NCBI RefSeq assembly: GCF_014639535.1
Contig: NZ_BMGA01000006.1
Location: forward strand, 124,001-188,000
Origin: Flavobacterium palustre
Lineage (GTDB): Bacteria; Bacteroidota; Bacteroidia; Flavobacteriales; Flavobacteriaceae
Length of the DNA: 64,000 nt
Direction of reading: 5' to 3'
A model generated the notes under the pieces. That model searched no databases. It worked only from the letters and a program-made list of their open reading frames with translations, and was not told the origin of the DNA. Shown piece by piece: positions 7,451-17,119 of the stretch; within the stretch, counting starts at the first letter, position 1, and each line of letters opens with the position of its first letter. The translations under genes and the position numbers were made by a program.

Positions 7451-8431
7451 TTAGTCCTGTTCTATAAAATACAATGGTTGCGAATCATTTGCAATTGCAA
7501 TTAAGGCATTATAAATATACTGAGAAACCAAAGCACCTCCTTCAAAATTAATCCGTTCAATATCATCTTCGGGAGTATGATACTGCGGATGTCCTCCCGT
7601 ATGAAAACCTACTGCTGAAATCCCAGCCTTGTAAAACGAAACATGATCCGAGCCTCCTACTTCACCGGCATGAATCACCGGGTTTAAATCGCTGTTTTTT
7701 GCTATTTTTTTCATCAATGCAACACCTCCCGGAAAAGTTCCTGCTCCGCCCATGTAGAGTTGTTTTTCAGCATTCAATCTTCCTACCATATCCATATTGA
7801 GCATTACTTTGACCGCTTTTTTAAGTATTGGTAAATGATTTACAAAATATTTTGACCCTAATAAACCTTCTTCTTCTCCACTGAAAGAGACAAAAATGAT
7901 GCTCCTTTTCAGTTTTTCTTTAGACTTTGCAACTTTTTCCAAAATACACAACAAAGCTGCAACTCCCGAAGCATTATCATCGGCTCCGTTGTGAATGGCA
8001 ACAGTATCCTTTTTTTTACTGCCTGAACCAACTCCTCCCCAACCCCAATGATCGTAATGAGCGCCGATAACAATATATTCCTTTTTTAATTTTTCATCTG
8101 AACCTTCAATAAAACCTACCACATTTTGAGTCGTTACTGTATCCGATTTCATCTTATTGATTCCTTCTTTTACAAACAACTGAAAAGGCTGATAATAATT
8201 GGCTCCAAATTTTGCTAAACCATATTTCCTGAAATATTTTTTAATATATACGGCTGCATGATTATTCTCTTTTGTTCCCGGAAACCGACCTTCCATTTTA
8301 TCGGATGAAAGGTATTTGTCATGCTTGTAAAATGTTTTTGCCAAACGGTTATTTTGGGCAGCAACACTAAGCGTAAAGCATACTGAAAGTACTAAAAAAA
8401 ACGTAAAACCTGATTTTTTAAAAAACAACAT
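7451..8431 (-). CDS. M28-family zinc aminopeptidase, secreted
   Basis: A 326-residue protein with an N-terminal signal peptide (hydrophobic stretch about 8-24, AQNNR after it). The M28 zinc ligands are all present: AHYDH, GADDNASG, GEEEGLLGS, NMDMVGR and HTPEDD near the C-terminus. Members remove N-terminal residues from peptides outside the cytoplasm. It is the last gene of the CutC-permease-propeller-mutarotase run (28 bp after the mutarotase). In a glycopeptide-degrading locus it could trim the peptide part and expose glycosylated asparagine. Confidence 0.9.
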   Translation of the reverse strand: MLFFKKSGFTFFLVLSVCFTLSVAAQNNRLAKTFYKHDKYLSSDKMEGRFPGTKENNHAAVYIKKYFRKYGLAKFGANYYQPFQLFVKEGINKMKSDTVTTQNVVGFIEGSDEKLKKEYIVIGAHYDHWGWGGVGSGSKKKDTVAIHNGADDNASGVAALLCILEKVAKSKEKLKRSIIFVSFSGEEEGLLGSKYFVNHLPILKKAVKVMLNMDMVGRLNAEKQLYMGGAGTFPGGVALMKKIAKNSDLNPVIHAGEVGGSDHVSFYKAGISAVGFHTGGHPQYHTPEDDIERINFEGGALVSQYIYNALIAIANDSQPLYFIEQD

Positions 8432-8459
8432 CTTTGAATCTTTTAAATGAAAACGAAAA

Positions 8460-8795
8460 TTAGCTGAGTTCGAAAATTTTATCCATCAGCAACCATTTTT
8501 CACCGGGTTGAGCTCCCGGAAGTGCTTTTTGAAATTTCCACATCAATGCTTCCCATTCCTGAACTTTTGGATTTGCAGCATCCAATTTTCCTTTTTCTTC
8601 AAAAGAAAAAGCAGCATCAGCTTCAATAATCATAAACAATCGATTTGCGACAATATAAATTTCCAGATTTCTGATTCCTGATTCCTTTATGCTTTCAATA
8701 ATTTCAGGCCATACATTTTTATGAAAGGCTTTGTATTCCTCAATTAAATTGGGATCGTCTATTAAATCTAATGCGAGACAATATTTTTTCATCAT
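8460..8795 (-). CDS. L-rhamnose mutarotase-family protein (probable L-fucose/L-rhamnose mutarotase)
   Basis: A 111-residue ferredoxin-like-fold protein of the RhaM/YiiL family, with YKAFHKNVWPEIIESIKESG near the N-terminus and the conserved WEALMWKFQ in the second half. Family members interconvert alpha and beta anomers of L-rhamnose or L-fucose. The locus encodes a GH29 fucosidase and an FHS permease but no clear rhamnosidase, so L-fucose is the better guess. It starts MMKK; the second Met could equally be used. Confidence 0.85.
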   Translation of the reverse strand: MMKKYCLALDLIDDPNLIEEYKAFHKNVWPEIIESIKESGIRNLEIYIVANRLFMIIEADAAFSFEEKGKLDAANPKVQEWEALMWKFQKALPGAQPGEKWLLMDKIFELS

Positions 8796-8827
8796 TTATT
8801 CTTATTTATAAAACTATCGTTTCTCTA

Positions 8828-9880
8828 TCATTTGGTTAATTCAAATACCACATGTTTAATATACTTTCTATTATAAGTGTATAAAACATGAATCTTTCCG
8901 TCACTGCTTTGGATTATTGCAGGATAACTGAATTCGCCTTCAGGCTGGTATTCCAAATCAAATAACTTTTTCCAATGGATTCCGTCTTTTGAATGCTCTA
9001 CATCCAACACATTGCGTCCATAAAACCAGTCTTTTCCTTGTGGCAAAGGATTGTTAACCAATAAAAAAGATTTTTTATTCAATGTAAGGGCATCAATACC
9101 TGAATTGGAATTCACAACAGCAATGCTATCGGTATTTTTCCAGCTATTACCATAATCTTCTGACCAGCTCGTTATGAGTTTATTGTGTTTACTTCTAAAC
9201 AACATTTGCACCTTTTTATCCGAATGCACTAAAAAAGTGGGTTGGATAATTTCAAAATGCTGCTTGTTTTCAATGGCTATTTTTGTCCATTTTTCTGTGG
9301 TCTCATTATAAGTTTCCACATGGCTCCGCCATTCATTATTTTCAATACTTTCAGTACTACTTCCGCATAAAATAACACCCGAAGTTATCTCGATTGGTTT
9401 GTTTTTTATAGGACCTAAAATACCTTTGGGCAAATATTTGGGACTACTCCATGTTGTTCCGTTATCTTTCGAAATTAGCATCGCTCCAAACCATTCTCTT
9501 GGATTTTTTCCAATTTTATAAAACAAATACAGCTTTTCACTTTTACTCTTAAATAAAACAGGATTCCAGCAAGGCAAGGTATCTCCCTGTTGAATAAGAG
9601 GTGAAACCAGATTTTGCGGTGCAGACCAGCTTTTATCTTTGTATTTAGAAAAATAAATACCTACATCTTTAGCTCCTTCGTATTTTCCGCCAAACCAGGC
9701 TGCCATGATTTCATTTGGCTTTACTTCTGCTAATGTAACAGCATGACTATTGTTTGTAATAGGCTGATCGGTTATAAAAGTACTGCTGATAGTATTTACT
9801 TTTGGTGACTGCTTTAACGAAGAACAGCCAACGCAAACCAAAAACAATAAAAAAGAGGAATATTTCAATTTTAAAATCAT
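8828..9880 (-). CDS. Sialidase-like BNR beta-propeller lipoprotein
   Basis: A 350-residue protein with a lipoprotein signal (FLLFLVCVGC, Cys about 19). Asp-box repeats are visible: SKDNGTTW, SEDYGNSW and a shortened SKDGIHW, which mark a six-bladed sialidase-type propeller of the COG4409/COG4692 kind. The arginine-bearing FRIP-type motif of classic GH33 sialidases is not obvious, so true sialidase activity is uncertain. Another propeller hydrolase, such as an L-rhamnosidase-type enzyme, is possible. It lies between the permease (12 bp gap) and the mutarotase (32 bp gap), so it probably acts on a terminal sugar of the same substrate. Confidence 0.7.
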   Translation of the reverse strand: MILKLKYSSFLLFLVCVGCSSLKQSPKVNTISSTFITDQPITNNSHAVTLAEVKPNEIMAAWFGGKYEGAKDVGIYFSKYKDKSWSAPQNLVSPLIQQGDTLPCWNPVLFKSKSEKLYLFYKIGKNPREWFGAMLISKDNGTTWSSPKYLPKGILGPIKNKPIEITSGVILCGSSTESIENNEWRSHVETYNETTEKWTKIAIENKQHFEIIQPTFLVHSDKKVQMLFRSKHNKLITSWSEDYGNSWKNTDSIAVVNSNSGIDALTLNKKSFLLVNNPLPQGKDWFYGRNVLDVEHSKDGIHWKKLFDLEYQPEGEFSYPAIIQSSDGKIHVLYTYNRKYIKHVVFELTK

Positions 9881-9892
9881 TAAATTTTTAAT

Positions 9893-11224
9893 TTATTTTT
9901 TTCTTAATCCTAATTGATGTCCTGCTACAGCATAATACAAAATCACAAGATAGCATGGCAGCAAAATCCAATAACCTTTAGTCGAAGCGGTTGCAGTTGC
10001 TAAAGCTTCATTCATTCCTTGTGCCAAATATTCCGCTTTATTTCCATCAACTAATTTTCCGTACAAAGGCGGAATAATTGCACCACCTGAAATTGCCATA
10101 ATCAATAAGGCCGAAGCAGTTTTAGTAAATTTGCCCAAACCTTTTAATGTTAATGGCCAAACCGCAGGCCAAACCAAAGCATTTGCAATACCCAAAGCGG
10201 CAACAAACAACACGGAAACAAGTCCTGAAGAAAATACAATACAAAAAGAAAGCAGAATTCCTAAAACAGCACTCGCTTTTAAGGCAAATGCCTGACTAAT
10301 GTATCTTGGAATTAAAAATGCTCCCAAACCATAAGTAGCCACCATAGCCATTAGGGTAAATGTGGTAAAAAATTTGGCATCAGCAGCCGGAAAACCCAAT
10401 GCAATTCCGTAGGCAATAATGGTATCACCGGCAATAACCTCAACCCCTACATACATAAAAAGGGTGAGCACTCCCAACCATAAATGCGGAAACTGAAAAA
10501 TACTCGTTTTAGTAGTTTCTCCTTCTTTAGATTCGCTTTCTGTTTGAGCTTCAACATCCGGCAAAGGTGCTTTTCTAATTAAAATTCCCAAAACAAACAG
10601 AGCTATTGCCATAATAATATAAGGCATCACCACACTATCGGCCATGGTATTTAATAATTTGGCTTTTTCTATGGCGCTTACTGTATTTAATTTTTCGTTG
10701 ATTTCGTCAATTCCGGATAACAAAATAGCTCCAAAAATAAGAGAACCCAAAGCTCCTGCCACCTTATTAGCAATTCCCATAATAGCAATACGTTTAGCAG
10801 CACTATCAATTGGTCCTAAAATGGTTATATAAGGATTAGAAGCTGTTTGTAACAAAGTCATTCCGGCACCTTGAATAAAAATACCCGTCAAAAACATCCA
10901 ATAGGTTCTTGCCTCGGCAGCGGGTATAAATACCAAAGCACCAATTCCCATTATAAATAAACCTAAGGACATTCCTTTTTTATATCCAACTTTGGATAAA
11001 ATAAAAGATGCCGGTAATGCCATCACTACAAAAGAAATATAAGATGCCGAAGCCACTAAAAGCGACTGAGCCGACGTTAATTCGTTGATGGTTTTCATAA
11101 ATGGAATCAAAGCGCCATTAATCCAGGTTACAAAACCAAAAATAAAGAATAGCCCCGCTATAATTATAACTGGAATTAATGCTGTATTTTTTGTTTGAGA
11201 AGACGATATACTATTACTATTCAT
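9893..11224 (-). CDS. FHS-family MFS sugar permease (L-fucose/glucose/galactose type)
   Basis: A 443-residue inner-membrane transporter with about 12 hydrophobic helices. FIFGFVTWINGALIPFM (about 28-44) and the paired LLQTASNPYITILGP are signatures of the fucose permease branch. Family members carry L-fucose, galactose, glucose or GlcNAc with protons. It sits 25 bp after cutC and 12 bp before the propeller gene, in one direction, and with the mutarotase suggests fucose or another released monosaccharide. A paralogue starts the window at 1-426. Confidence 0.93.
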   Translation of the reverse strand: MNSNSISSSQTKNTALIPVIIIAGLFFIFGFVTWINGALIPFMKTINELTSAQSLLVASASYISFVVMALPASFILSKVGYKKGMSLGLFIMGIGALVFIPAAEARTYWMFLTGIFIQGAGMTLLQTASNPYITILGPIDSAAKRIAIMGIANKVAGALGSLIFGAILLSGIDEINEKLNTVSAIEKAKLLNTMADSVVMPYIIMAIALFVLGILIRKAPLPDVEAQTESESKEGETTKTSIFQFPHLWLGVLTLFMYVGVEVIAGDTIIAYGIALGFPAADAKFFTTFTLMAMVATYGLGAFLIPRYISQAFALKASAVLGILLSFCIVFSSGLVSVLFVAALGIANALVWPAVWPLTLKGLGKFTKTASALLIMAISGGAIIPPLYGKLVDGNKAEYLAQGMNEALATATASTKGYWILLPCYLVILYYAVAGHQLGLRKK

Positions 11225-11249
11225 ATTTAATTTTTTAAAATTTGATTCT

Positions 11250-11975
11250 TCATGAACGAATCAAATCAACTATATTTTTAATTTTATCATAATCGGAATG
11301 AACTATACTATTTTCATTAAAAAAAGTACTACTGTTCATTGGAATTTTTCCTTCATCTTTTAGATGTTCAATTTTGGAAGCCGAACAATGAATTTCCTGA
11401 AATCCCTTATTTTTAAACAAGAGTGCATTCTCTTTATTGATCCCTCCTCCCGGAAGAATTAGTAACTTGTTTTGGGTCTTTTTTGCTAAATTTTGTAACA
11501 ATTGTATGCCTTCCTCGGCTTTAAGCTCCTTTCCAGAAGTCAAAATTCGGTTTGCACCGATAATTACAAGCTGTTCAACTGCTTCTAAAGAATTTTCTAT
11601 CCAGTCAAAAGCTCTGTGAAAGGTAAATGATAAAGGTTTAGACAATTCAATTAATTCTTGCGTTCTGATAACATCAACTGTATTATCGGCTTTCAAAACG
11701 CCTGAAACAATTCCATGACAACCCAATTCTTTACAAAGCTTAATATCTGTTTTTATAATTTCAAACTCTTCTTCTGAATACGTAAAATTTCCACTACGCG
11801 GCCGTATCAAAACATGAACAGGAATTGAAAGATTTTCTATCACTTTTTTTATCAAACCATAAGAAGGTGTAATTCCTCCAACTGCTAGTTCTGAACACAA
11901 TTCGATTCGATGCGCTCCTGCATTTTGCGCATTTATTGCTGATTGATAAGAGGAAGCACAAATTTCAAGAAGCAT
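11250..11975 (-). CDS. cutC: CutC-family protein
   Basis: A 241-residue TIM-barrel protein with the family motifs MLLEICASSYQSAINAQNAG, RIELCSEL, GGITPS, HVLIRPR and LILPGGGIN. CutC was named for copper homeostasis, but the role of the bacterial proteins is unsettled and the gene is often found inside Bacteroidota glycan loci, as here. It begins the five-gene run that leads to the M28 peptidase, after the terminator at 12037-12066. Confidence 0.9.
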   Translation of the reverse strand: MLLEICASSYQSAINAQNAGAHRIELCSELAVGGITPSYGLIKKVIENLSIPVHVLIRPRSGNFTYSEEEFEIIKTDIKLCKELGCHGIVSGVLKADNTVDVIRTQELIELSKPLSFTFHRAFDWIENSLEAVEQLVIIGANRILTSGKELKAEEGIQLLQNLAKKTQNKLLILPGGGINKENALLFKNKGFQEIHCSASKIEHLKDEGKIPMNSSTFFNENSIVHSDYDKIKNIVDLIRS

Positions 11976-12036
11976 AAAATAACTTTTAAAAGAGTTCTAA
12001 TGAATTGCGAAAATTTTATTTCGCACACTTAGAAAA

Positions 12037-12066
12037 AATAAAAGGAGAATTTCTTCTCCTTTTATT
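12037..12066 (-). terminator. Rho-independent terminator after susD
   Basis: Arms AATAAAAGGAGAA and TTCTCCTTTTATT form a 13-bp stem with a 4-nt loop. On the minus strand the stem is followed by a T-rich tract. It separates the susCD unit from cutC. Confidence 0.75.
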
Positions 12067-12111
12067 CTTATTATTAAATGAAAGAGACTAAAAAATTATC
12101 TCAAAAAAGGA

Positions 12112-13680
12112 TTAATTAACGTCCCACCAAAGTTTAGTGCTTCCTTTATCAGCACCTCCTAACAATTGAACTGCTGCATTAACCGCATCACCATTAGTAC
12201 TATATTCATTAGGTAAATAAGTAATACGTTTCATGATTCCTTTTCCAATTGTAGCATCCTCAGTAGTTAATAAAGGATATAAAATATTTGCATCTGTTCT
12301 ACGTAAATCAGACCAAGCTTCCCATGACTCTGGGAAAAGACCTAAATATTTTTGAATTGCAATTTGTTTCTTTTGATTTGCTACAGTTCCTGACCATGCT
12401 ACTGGTACATTCACAGGTGGTGTAGAATCAGTATACAAACTTCCAAATGTAGGTACAGCACCAGTAGTAGTTCCTGCAATATAGGCAGTTATTTGGCTTT
12501 CATCTGTTACACCCCATTGTTGTAGAGACAAACGAATACCATCTTCATATAATGCTTTCGCTGTTCCTCCCATACTCCAACCTTTCAAAACACCTTCAGC
12601 ACGATTGAAATCGGTCTCAGAAGCCATCATTACTTCGATGTCTTTTGTAACATTATCTGAAAATGTAGTTACCTGATTCGTTCCACTAAAGTTTTTACCT
12701 TGATATGGAATTGTTGATCCAATACCATTTGGTAAACCTACATATTGTCCTTTGTACGTAGAAGTATTATCTAATACAGGACTAAACCATTTTGCCATAC
12801 GAGGATCGTTATAACCTTTAAGAATACTTTCCATATCTGCAGTCATATAAAAACCCCAGTATTTCATAATATCCACAAAGTTATTATAAGTATCTTTTGT
12901 TACTTTATAATAAGCATTATCAGTATTTGAAACCATTACTCCGGCAGTAACAGCTGCTTCTGCTTGCGTTTTTGCTTTTGCAGCATCAATATCAGAAATT
13001 CTTAAAGCTAAACGCAATCTTAATGAATTTCCAAACTTTCTCCATTGTTCAATGTTACCGCTATACAAAGCATCATAGTCTTTAAATACACCAACTGTAG
13101 TTGCTGAACTAGCGCTCAAAGTAGCATTAGCAGCCTCTAAAAGTTTGAAGAAATCAGTATACATTGCTTCTTGAGAATCATAAGCTACAGATTTACCTCC
13201 AATACCTGCCTGAGAATAAGGAATTGGTCCCCACTCATCAGTAAATCTGTGAAACATATACACTTTCCAGATATCTAAAACTGCTAAGGCTTCTGCGTTT
13301 CCAGCTGCTGCTTTATAAGTATTTAAAAGAGATGGAACGGCAATTGTATAAAATCGCAACCAACCTCTACTTCTCCATCCATCATTAACACCATTTGCAT
13401 CAGTAGCACCACCAGGATAAGCCATATAATGTGAAAACACCATTGAATGTAGGGCTGTAGCTAATCCATAAGTTCCATAATCATCTCCAGGTAAACTCCA
13501 TGAAGCATTACCAATTCCTTTATATAAAGCATTTGCAAATGATGGTCCTGCCATAGTTGCATCTAACTGATCAGAAGTAAGTGTATTCGGATTTGTATTT
13601 ACTTCATTAAAATCACCTGTACACCCTGTTAACTGAAACAAGAAAGCTACTGCTAAAAATTTAACTATATTGTTTTTCAT
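12112..13680 (-). CDS. SusD/RagB-family outer-membrane glycan-binding lipoprotein
   Basis: A 522-residue lipoprotein (signal ending QLTGC, Cys about 20) followed by DFNEVNTNPNT, the usual SusD start. TPR-like helices make up the bulk, and EAWSDLRRTD near the C-terminus is a SusD family signature. It caps the SusC channel and binds oligosaccharide at the cell surface. It lies 10 bp after the SusC gene and is followed by a strong terminator. It belongs to the SusD-like_2 style with several aromatic-rich stretches. Confidence 0.95.
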   Translation of the reverse strand: MKNNIVKFLAVAFLFQLTGCTGDFNEVNTNPNTLTSDQLDATMAGPSFANALYKGIGNASWSLPGDDYGTYGLATALHSMVFSHYMAYPGGATDANGVNDGWRSRGWLRFYTIAVPSLLNTYKAAAGNAEALAVLDIWKVYMFHRFTDEWGPIPYSQAGIGGKSVAYDSQEAMYTDFFKLLEAANATLSASSATTVGVFKDYDALYSGNIEQWRKFGNSLRLRLALRISDIDAAKAKTQAEAAVTAGVMVSNTDNAYYKVTKDTYNNFVDIMKYWGFYMTADMESILKGYNDPRMAKWFSPVLDNTSTYKGQYVGLPNGIGSTIPYQGKNFSGTNQVTTFSDNVTKDIEVMMASETDFNRAEGVLKGWSMGGTAKALYEDGIRLSLQQWGVTDESQITAYIAGTTTGAVPTFGSLYTDSTPPVNVPVAWSGTVANQKKQIAIQKYLGLFPESWEAWSDLRRTDANILYPLLTTEDATIGKGIMKRITYLPNEYSTNGDAVNAAVQLLGGADKGSTKLWWDVN

Positions 13681-13690
13681 AATTTATTTA

Positions 13691-16600
13691 TTAAAAGTTG
13701 AATTTTACATTAAATCCAAAGTCTCTTGTACTTGGAATGTTATAAGATTCTATTCCTTGAAGGTTACCAACACTTACTCCTTGTTCTGGATCAAAATATT
13801 TCGCTTTATTAACAAAGAAGAATAAATTTCTACCTACTAAAGAGAAATCAACTGCTGTAAATGGTGATCTTTTCAAGAATTTACTTGGAAGTGAATATCC
13901 TAAAACAACTTCTCTTAATCTAATATTCGTAGCGTCAAAAACAAAATCCTCTGCTGATTTTGGATCCCTACTAGCTACTTGTGACCAATAATTTTCTGCA
14001 GTAATAGAAGTTGTATTTGGAGAATAAGTGCCATTACCATTATCATTAACACCATTAACTACAAAACCATCTCTACCAGCTAAAGTGATATCACTAACAC
14101 CTGCTCCAGCCATTCTTGCCTGAGAGTAAGAAATCGTTTTTCCTCCCATACGGAAATCTACCAAGAAACTAAGTCTAAAATCTTTATAAGTAAATGTATT
14201 TTGTAAACCTGCTGTCCAGTCTGGATTAAAACTTCCAGCCAACACATCAAATCCAGAAGTAAATTCAGGTAATCCACTTGTAGCATTAACAATAATTTCT
14301 CCAGCATCATTACGTTTAAATCCTTTAATATACAAATCTCCGTAACCTCCACCTTTTTTAACAATTGTTTGTGCTAACCTTTCGTAACCTGTAGAAAGAT
14401 TTAATTCATCTTGTCCTTCAGAAAGACTTAAAACTTTTGTTCTGTAAGTTGCAAAGTTTGCTGTTGCATCCCAAGTAAATTTTTCATCATCGAAAATTTT
14501 AGCATTCAAGACCATTTCAAAACCTTTATTTTGAATTTTTCCACCGTTAATAACTTGTTTAGAATATCCTGATGACTCTGGTAAGTTAATTGTAAAAATC
14601 TGATCTTTAGTATCTGTTTGGAACCAAGTAAAATCTAAACCAATTCTATTCTTAAATAATCTTGTATTTAAACCAAATTCTGTTGAACTTGAAATTTCCG
14701 GTTTAAGATTTGGGTTGTTTTTTAAAGTTGAAGATTGTACAACACCTCCGTTAAAACCATAAAAATACAATTGATTAGCTAAAAGGTAAGGATCTGTAGC
14801 ATTACCTACCTGAGCAAAAGAACCTCTCACTTTTAAGAAAGACAACACATCAGAATTAATATCTAACATATCCGTAACAATACCTGATAAACCAACAGAA
14901 GGATAAAAGAAAGATCTGTTATCTGCTGGCAATGTTGAATCCCAGTCGTTACGTGCTGTAACATCTAAATACAAATAGTCTTTATATCCTAATTGTGCTG
15001 AACCATACAAAGAATTCACTTTTTTATGACTATATTCAGGAGTCACAGTAGTGCTTTGTAAATTAGTCAATGTAAAATAATTTCTCTTAGTTAAAGTTCC
15101 GCCACTGCTTAAACCTGTACTTTTTTGATTTCTGGCATTTCCTCCAAAATTGGCATTTAATTTAAAATCACCTAATTCTTTTTTGTAAGACAAAAGGAAA
15201 TCTGTATTCATTTCTAAAACATCTCCAATCGACTCTGAATAACTTCCATAATCCTGATTTAAGATAGCAACAGCTGCATAACGTGAACTTTTAGATTTAT
15301 TAGTAGACTGGTCTAAACCGGATCTAACCATTAAACTTAATTCTTTTGTAAAATCATAAGTCAAAGATCCAAAAGCGATAATTCTGCTTCTTTCATCAGT
15401 TCTTAAATTTCTTTTAGCTAACCAAAAAGGGTTTGCTCCCAAAGTACTTAAAGTATTAGCGTCTGGATAATTATATCTGATTTGCCCGGCATCATCAATA
15501 TATTCAAAATCTTTGTATTGACTGTAAGGTAAACTTCTAGGCATTGTGTAAACGGCTTCTCCAATTCCTCCTTCACCAACACCAATAGCATTTTCAATCT
15601 TTTGATTAATGTAATTGGTTTTAACATCCAATTTTAATTTGTCTGTTAAACTACTAGTCAAACGTAAATTCACATTATGTCTCTCAAGTTCATTACCAAC
15701 AACAATTCCCTCAGCTGTAGTATTTGTGTATGAAAAATATCCTTGCGTTTTTTCATTACCCATAGAGGCAGTTAAATTTTTAGACCAGTTATAACCACCT
15801 TTAAAAAAGTCTGAAGAGTTATTAGGCTGTGGTGTAAATGCATAAGTAGAAGAACCATCATAATTAGGATTATGACTTAATTGCCATGCTGCAACGGATT
15901 GACCTTCCATTTTTGGTCCCCAACTAGTTTTGGATAAAGGATTATAAACTCCTCCCGCTCCTTGACCATAAACATTTTGTTGATTCAACAAATTATAAGC
16001 ATTTGATGCCATGAAATTTGAAGAAACTGAAATTTTTGCTTTTCCTTCTTTAGATCCACTTTTAGTTGTTATTACGATTACCCCGTTACTAGCTCGTGAA
16101 CCGTATAAAGCTGCTGCCGAAGGACCTTTCAATACAGTGATACTTTCAATATCTTCAGGGTTGATATTAGAAATCCCATCAAAACTTGTAGTTCCTCCAA
16201 TATCTGTAGCTGGAGAAGTCACACTATTATCCATAGGAACTCCATCAATAACATATAAAGGTTGGTTATTCCCGGTTAGAGAACGATTCCCTCTTAATGT
16301 AATTCTGGAAGAACTTCCTACTCCACTTCCTGTAGTCGAAAAGTTAAGTCCCGCTACTTTTCCTGAAAGTGAATTAGCTACGTTAAGTGATCTGGCTTCC
16401 GAAAGTTCTTTGGTAGAAACTGTCTGTGCCGAATAAGTCAACGATTTTTTCTCCCTTTTAATACCTAAGGCTGTTACAACAACCTCCCCTAGTTGTTCAG
16501 CATCTTCTGCTAATGATACATTTATAATAGTCTGGTTCCCTACAACAACTTCTTTTGGTGCTGATCCTATATAGGAAAAGACTAAAATTGCCGATTGATT

Positions 16601-16798
16601 TGGAACACTAATACTATACTTACCATCCATATCAGATGATATACCGTTTGTTGTCCCCTTAACAACGATGTTTGCTCCTGGCAGTGGAAAACCGCTCTTA
16701 GCATCTGTAACTGTTCCCTTAACTGTGATTTGAGCCTGTGCGTGTTGGAATCCGAACAAGCAAAATACAAACAGTAGTTTTAATACATTTTGAATCAT
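13691..16798 (-). CDS. SusC/RagA-family TonB-linked outer-membrane transporter
   Basis: A 1035-residue outer-membrane protein with a signal peptide (about 1-22). A carboxypeptidase-regulatory-like domain follows (VKGTVTDAKSGFPLPGANI). Next come a TonB-box-like LGEVVVTALGIKRE, a plug with the SusC signature (PLYVIDGVPMDNS, ISNINPEDIESITVLKG, AALYGSRASNGVIVITTK) and a long beta-barrel ending in NVKFNF. It imports oligosaccharides with energy from TonB. It is the only SusC in the window and presumably brings in glycan fragments for the surrounding hydrolases. The start ATG is at 16796-16798, and a roughly 230-bp leader/promoter region precedes it. Confidence 0.96.
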   Translation of the reverse strand: MIQNVLKLLFVFCLFGFQHAQAQITVKGTVTDAKSGFPLPGANIVVKGTTNGISSDMDGKYSISVPNQSAILVFSYIGSAPKEVVVGNQTIINVSLAEDAEQLGEVVVTALGIKREKKSLTYSAQTVSTKELSEARSLNVANSLSGKVAGLNFSTTGSGVGSSSRITLRGNRSLTGNNQPLYVIDGVPMDNSVTSPATDIGGTTSFDGISNINPEDIESITVLKGPSAAALYGSRASNGVIVITTKSGSKEGKAKISVSSNFMASNAYNLLNQQNVYGQGAGGVYNPLSKTSWGPKMEGQSVAAWQLSHNPNYDGSSTYAFTPQPNNSSDFFKGGYNWSKNLTASMGNEKTQGYFSYTNTTAEGIVVGNELERHNVNLRLTSSLTDKLKLDVKTNYINQKIENAIGVGEGGIGEAVYTMPRSLPYSQYKDFEYIDDAGQIRYNYPDANTLSTLGANPFWLAKRNLRTDERSRIIAFGSLTYDFTKELSLMVRSGLDQSTNKSKSSRYAAVAILNQDYGSYSESIGDVLEMNTDFLLSYKKELGDFKLNANFGGNARNQKSTGLSSGGTLTKRNYFTLTNLQSTTVTPEYSHKKVNSLYGSAQLGYKDYLYLDVTARNDWDSTLPADNRSFFYPSVGLSGIVTDMLDINSDVLSFLKVRGSFAQVGNATDPYLLANQLYFYGFNGGVVQSSTLKNNPNLKPEISSSTEFGLNTRLFKNRIGLDFTWFQTDTKDQIFTINLPESSGYSKQVINGGKIQNKGFEMVLNAKIFDDEKFTWDATANFATYRTKVLSLSEGQDELNLSTGYERLAQTIVKKGGGYGDLYIKGFKRNDAGEIIVNATSGLPEFTSGFDVLAGSFNPDWTAGLQNTFTYKDFRLSFLVDFRMGGKTISYSQARMAGAGVSDITLAGRDGFVVNGVNDNGNGTYSPNTTSITAENYWSQVASRDPKSAEDFVFDATNIRLREVVLGYSLPSKFLKRSPFTAVDFSLVGRNLFFFVNKAKYFDPEQGVSVGNLQGIESYNIPSTRDFGFNVKFNF

Positions 16799-16835
16799 AA
16801 TTTGGTGTTTAGTTATTAATTTCTTTTTATCCGAA

Positions 16836-16851
16836 TTAACCCGAGGGTTAA
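16836..16851. promoter_or_regulatory. Palindrome TTAACCCGAGGGTTAA in the susC leader
   Basis: A perfect 16-bp palindrome with 7-bp arms, 38 bp upstream of the susC ATG. It could be a protein-binding site or a small leader hairpin. Only one copy was seen. Confidence 0.45.
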
Positions 16852-17017
16852 TACTTTGTTAAATTTATCACTATAAATCCTTACTGGAATATAATTTCGA
16901 CCAATGACATATTTGCAAAGGTGTTTGTCTATTTTCTTGTTTTTTTTACACAAAAAGCAGCTTTGATAAACAATTAACAACTAATTAAACTTTGACTTGA
17001 TGATTTCTCAACAAAAC

Positions 17018-17025
17018 CAAACTTA
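17018..17025 (-). promoter_or_regulatory. Candidate -7 promoter element for susCD
   Basis: The minus strand reads TAAGTTTG, a TAnnTTTG match about 220 bp upstream of susC and directly after the GH3 terminator. No clear -33 element is visible. If used, susC mRNA would have a leader of about 210 nt. Confidence 0.35.
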
Positions 17026-17034
17026 TAGTAAATA

Positions 17035-17070
17035 AAAAACATTAACCTTTTTTTAAAGATTAATGTTTTT
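17035..17070 (-). terminator. Terminator between GH3 and susC
   Basis: AAAAACATTAA and TTAATGTTTTT form an 11-bp AT-rich stem with a 14-nt loop, followed by T-rich DNA on either strand. It lies about 50 bp after the GH3 stop and would end the long hydrolase operon. Confidence 0.55.
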
Positions 17071-17119
17071 AGTGTTTTTATAAAAAATGAGTTTTAAAAC
17101 TTCTTTAAAACAATGCCAT

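Noticed and set aside
16011-16436. 141-codon open frame on the plus strand inside susC
   Set aside because: It lies wholly antisense to the conserved plug and TonB-box region of SusC and has no recognisable protein motif or start signal; a shadow frame.
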